From Clavulina sp. PMI_390 (lineage: Eukaryota > Basidiomycota > Agaricomycetes > Cantharellales > Hydnaceae), in NCBI GenBank assembly GCA_015039315.1, contig WIDE01000235.1, positions 1-12,060 on the forward strand: a DNA stretch of 12,060 bases. The letters are read 5' to 3'. The translations under genes were made by a program, and so were the position numbers. The notes under the pieces were generated by a model. That model searched no databases. It saw only the letters and a program-made list of their open reading frames with translations, and was not told the DNA's origin. Below, in pieces: positions 10,151-12,060 of this stretch (its first letter is position 1; every line of letters starts with the position of its first letter).

Positions 10151-10697
10151 TGAATCGACGCGCTTGTGACTAATTTTTTGTCAGGTCGCTTTCCTTCAGT
10201 CCCCTTGTCACTGCACTCCGATAGCACAACAACACTTTTTGGCGTCGTCCTCCCTGGCATCTCTAACGTTCCTCACATCGAAGGTAAAGAGGACCGAAAG
10301 AGCATATGGAGCATAAGGGTAAGTAGCACCGATCGCTCTCCGTGATGATTAATATCTTTCAATCGTGATTTCCCTCTCATCTCGCGTCGGATGTGCCCCG
10401 TGCCGTGTCATCTCACTGCCTGTTTCACTACCAAGACATACGATTCCAGGCCGTTTATATAGCCCAGCACGGCACTAATTATCTTCTCTCCTCTCTTACT
10501 AACCCCTACATGCATCTTCCGCTTAAGATACACTTGCTCAGCACTGTTTTCACCGTCGTCGCGTCTTCCGCCTTTTCTTTCATGTCACTCCCACTCCACA
10601 CGTCTACCATGGCATATAATCTCTCCTAAACTCTGCCGCTACATATAATCGACTCTAATAGCCACTGTATAGCTTCAGGAGGAGAGGGGCGTGGCGG

Positions 10698-10712
10698 GGC
10701 AAGGCAAGGCAA
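10698..10712. repeat. (GGCAA)3 short tandem repeat
   Basis: Three perfect pentamer units just upstream of the open frame starting at 10720. Confidence 0.85.
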
Positions 10713-10980
10713 ACACCAAATGATCCCTAGCACTCCTCCCTCGTTGCTCGCCCGCTTATCGACACTACACACCTTACATCAAAAAGCGGACTGCGCTCCC
10801 TGTCTCTCTTCCCTCGCCATCCGCCAGTCATCCTGTGCGCTGCTAGCATCTATGATTGCATTTGGGACCTTGTACATGCGCACATGCGTGTGTATATGTA
10901 AGAGGCTAAGAAAATAACTGCACCGAGAACACGAGGCCGTGGCGTGCATAAAGCAGTGAGTCATGGCTCCTCTCCTTTGG

Positions 10981-10996
10981 CTCTCTCTCTCTCTCT
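10981..10996. repeat. (CT)8 microsatellite
   Basis: Eight perfect CT units within the pyrimidine-rich arm. CT tracts are frequent in fungal promoters and leaders, so the position fits a promoter-like region. Confidence 0.9.
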
Positions 10997-11679
10997 CCAT
11001 CATATTATTAGAATACTGATGTGTTCGACTTTGCTGATGGTGAATAGGCGCTGACCCTCTCCATCGCTGCTACTCTTATCACGCTCAAGGAACCCTTTAT
11101 TTCATTCCAACCTTCCAACAGCAACGGTGCGAGTATTTCATATCCGCTGCGTGAGCGAAACCGCCTACTAATTCGATGGAACATCTTGCTCTCCTATCGA
11201 CGAGAGAGGTTCTCTGATCGGGCATTACAATCGAGTACGTTTCCTCATTTCTCCCGCAGTGTGCATTCCAGCCTACAACGATAAACACATAAAACGATTC
11301 GCCCCATATCGATCCTCTTGATTTGCCGCTTTCCATCTCATGACATCGCAATGATCGCATGAATGCTGCCGTCATCGATCATCACCATTTTCTGTTCACA
11401 TCCCTTCTCGTACAGCCACATGCAGACCCGTTGTATATACTCCGCCCTGAAGGGCAAACCTGCTTAGTACTTCTCTCCTTGTTTATTGTGGTTTACTTGA
11501 TGTATATGCTCTGGTATGCATCAGCTCGCTCATATTGCTTGTACATGTATGTTACCTCCTAGAGGTTTCCGGTCAATAGACGAATCGGATTGCTACATGC
11601 GTTGCGAGGAGGATGGATCCCATTTGTAGATGCGGGCGGGATATAGATATATGGGCGTAGATGAGGTAGACAAGTAGAG

Positions 11680-12060
11680 TTAACCTTCTTTGCGCTCTTG
11701 AGAGTGCAATCGTGCGCCGTATCTTTCAAGCAGGGTACGCTTCTCCCTGTACCGCTCCAGCACGTCACTCTGCCAGCTTTCAGGGGTTGCATCCTGATAC
11801 TCAGCGATTTTATTTACAACAATATCAAGTGGTCCATCCCCTTTGTCATTGCACTTGTTGGGATCTGCACCTGCATTCAACAGAGCTTGAACCGTGTCCA
11901 TGCTCCCATATTTCGCCACAACGACATGCAGAGGCGTGTTACCATCCTCATCACTGAGATTCACGTCAATTGTAATCTCAGTCATCAGTGCTGGAATTAT
12001 CCACGCATTATTTCTGCATGCAACATAGGCAATGCTCTGGCCCCGATTGTTTTGTATGTT
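11680..12060 (-). CDS. Second ankyrin-repeat NLR paralogue, C-terminal end only (partial at window edge)
   Basis: The open frame enters at the window edge with no start and runs 126 residues to TAA. It is collinear with the last 124 residues of the NLR at 434-4106. Shared landmarks are an ankyrin unit starting NTPLH, LLNAGADPN, CN-KGDGPLD, SWQ, and the terminal GARLHSQ. Two single-residue insertions separate the copies. The pattern is ankyrin repeats followed by a conserved tail. By homology the missing N-terminal part is expected to be a NACHT NTPase and perhaps a Goodbye domain, but none of that is visible here. The gene shares orientation with the first copy, so the two form a tandem array. 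The last intact ATG in frame (11985) is internal and should not be taken as the start. Confidence 0.9.
   Translation of the reverse strand, partial: NIQNNRGQSIAYVACRNNAWIIPALMTEITIDVNLSDEDGNTPLHVVVAKYGSMDTVQALLNAGADPNKCNDKGDGPLDIVVNKIAEYQDATPESWQSDVLERYREKRTLLERYGARLHSQERKEG
11702..12059. repeat. Paralogous segment, copy 2 (3' coding end of second NLR gene)
   Basis: Direct repeat of 456-807, offset by about 11.25 kb and continuing beyond the window edge. Differences are spread over the ankyrin units. The 19-nt block 11702-11720, encoding the tail GARLHSQ, is unchanged. Confidence 0.85.

Larger units (their letters stand above)
10151..11679. other. Pyrimidine-rich plus-strand arm, no supported gene
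   Basis: The + strand is rich in C and T from about 10160 to 11300, the reverse of the left side. It contains a (GGCAA)3 tract at 10698-10712 and a (CT)8 tract at 10981-10996. Open frames include 10720-10917 (65 residues), a 78-codon run 11048-11284 preceded by a TAG acceptor-like site with an upstream CTGAT, and 11359-11562 (67 residues with a hydrophobic stretch). None is recognisable. The last 118 bases before the partial NLR hold its 3' flank. Confidence 0.45.

Noticed and set aside
10510..10629. Signal-peptide-like short frame starting MHLPLKIHLL
   Set aside because: About 39 residues with almost nothing after the hydrophobic segment; start context is poor and the CT-rich DNA itself favours Leu and Ser codons.
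11359..11562. 67-residue plus-strand frame with a hydrophobic segment, convergent with the second NLR
   Set aside because: An overlapping upstream ATG precedes it, no homology is recognised, and T-rich DNA readily encodes hydrophobic residues.
4320..11679. tRNA, rRNA, CRISPR array or transposon ends in the gap
   Set aside because: I looked for tRNA B-box-like sequence, spaced direct repeats and long terminal or inverted repeats by eye and found none convincing. A covariance-model and self-alignment search would be decisive.

Overview
The window looks like basidiomycete fungal DNA, probably from a mushroom-class (Agaricomycete) genome. The main gene has seven short spliceosomal introns (52-64 nt) with GT-AG ends. 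Its protein starts with what I read as a fungal STAND N-terminal 'Goodbye' domain, followed by a NACHT NTPase and C-terminal ankyrin repeats. No bacterial, phage or organellar features were seen. The organism call is inferred from gene architecture only.

Left third (434-4106, minus strand): one apparently complete NOD-like receptor gene (Goodbye-NACHT-winged helix-ankyrin). I reconstructed it as eight exons encoding about 1,088 residues. Reading frame is kept across every proposed junction, and the Walker A, Walker B and sensor-1 motifs are present. The Walker A loop lies on a 25-nt exon, and a second tiny exon of 15 nt is proposed between the Goodbye domain and the NACHT.

Right edge (11680-12060, minus strand): the 3' end of a second gene, cut by the window edge. 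Its 126 visible residues are collinear with the C-terminus of the first protein. Both genes point the same way, with a repeat offset of about 11.2 kb, so this is part of a tandem NLR family cluster. Such proteins are thought to be fungal immune or allorecognition receptors, with ankyrin repeats as the likely ligand-sensing end. The window has no direct evidence of function.

Middle (about 4.3-11.65 kb): roughly 7.3 kb with no recognisable protein, tRNA, rRNA or transposon. It holds short open frames, a few microsatellites, a 17-bp palindrome, and a sharp strand-composition change near 10.1 kb. To the left of that point the + strand is purine-rich, and to the right it is pyrimidine-rich, the pattern expected at a divergent promoter. 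Several splice-flanked or unusually gene-like open stretches (about 7.2-8.1 kb minus, 9.2-9.35 kb plus, 10.7-11.3 kb plus) are noted as leads, not genes.
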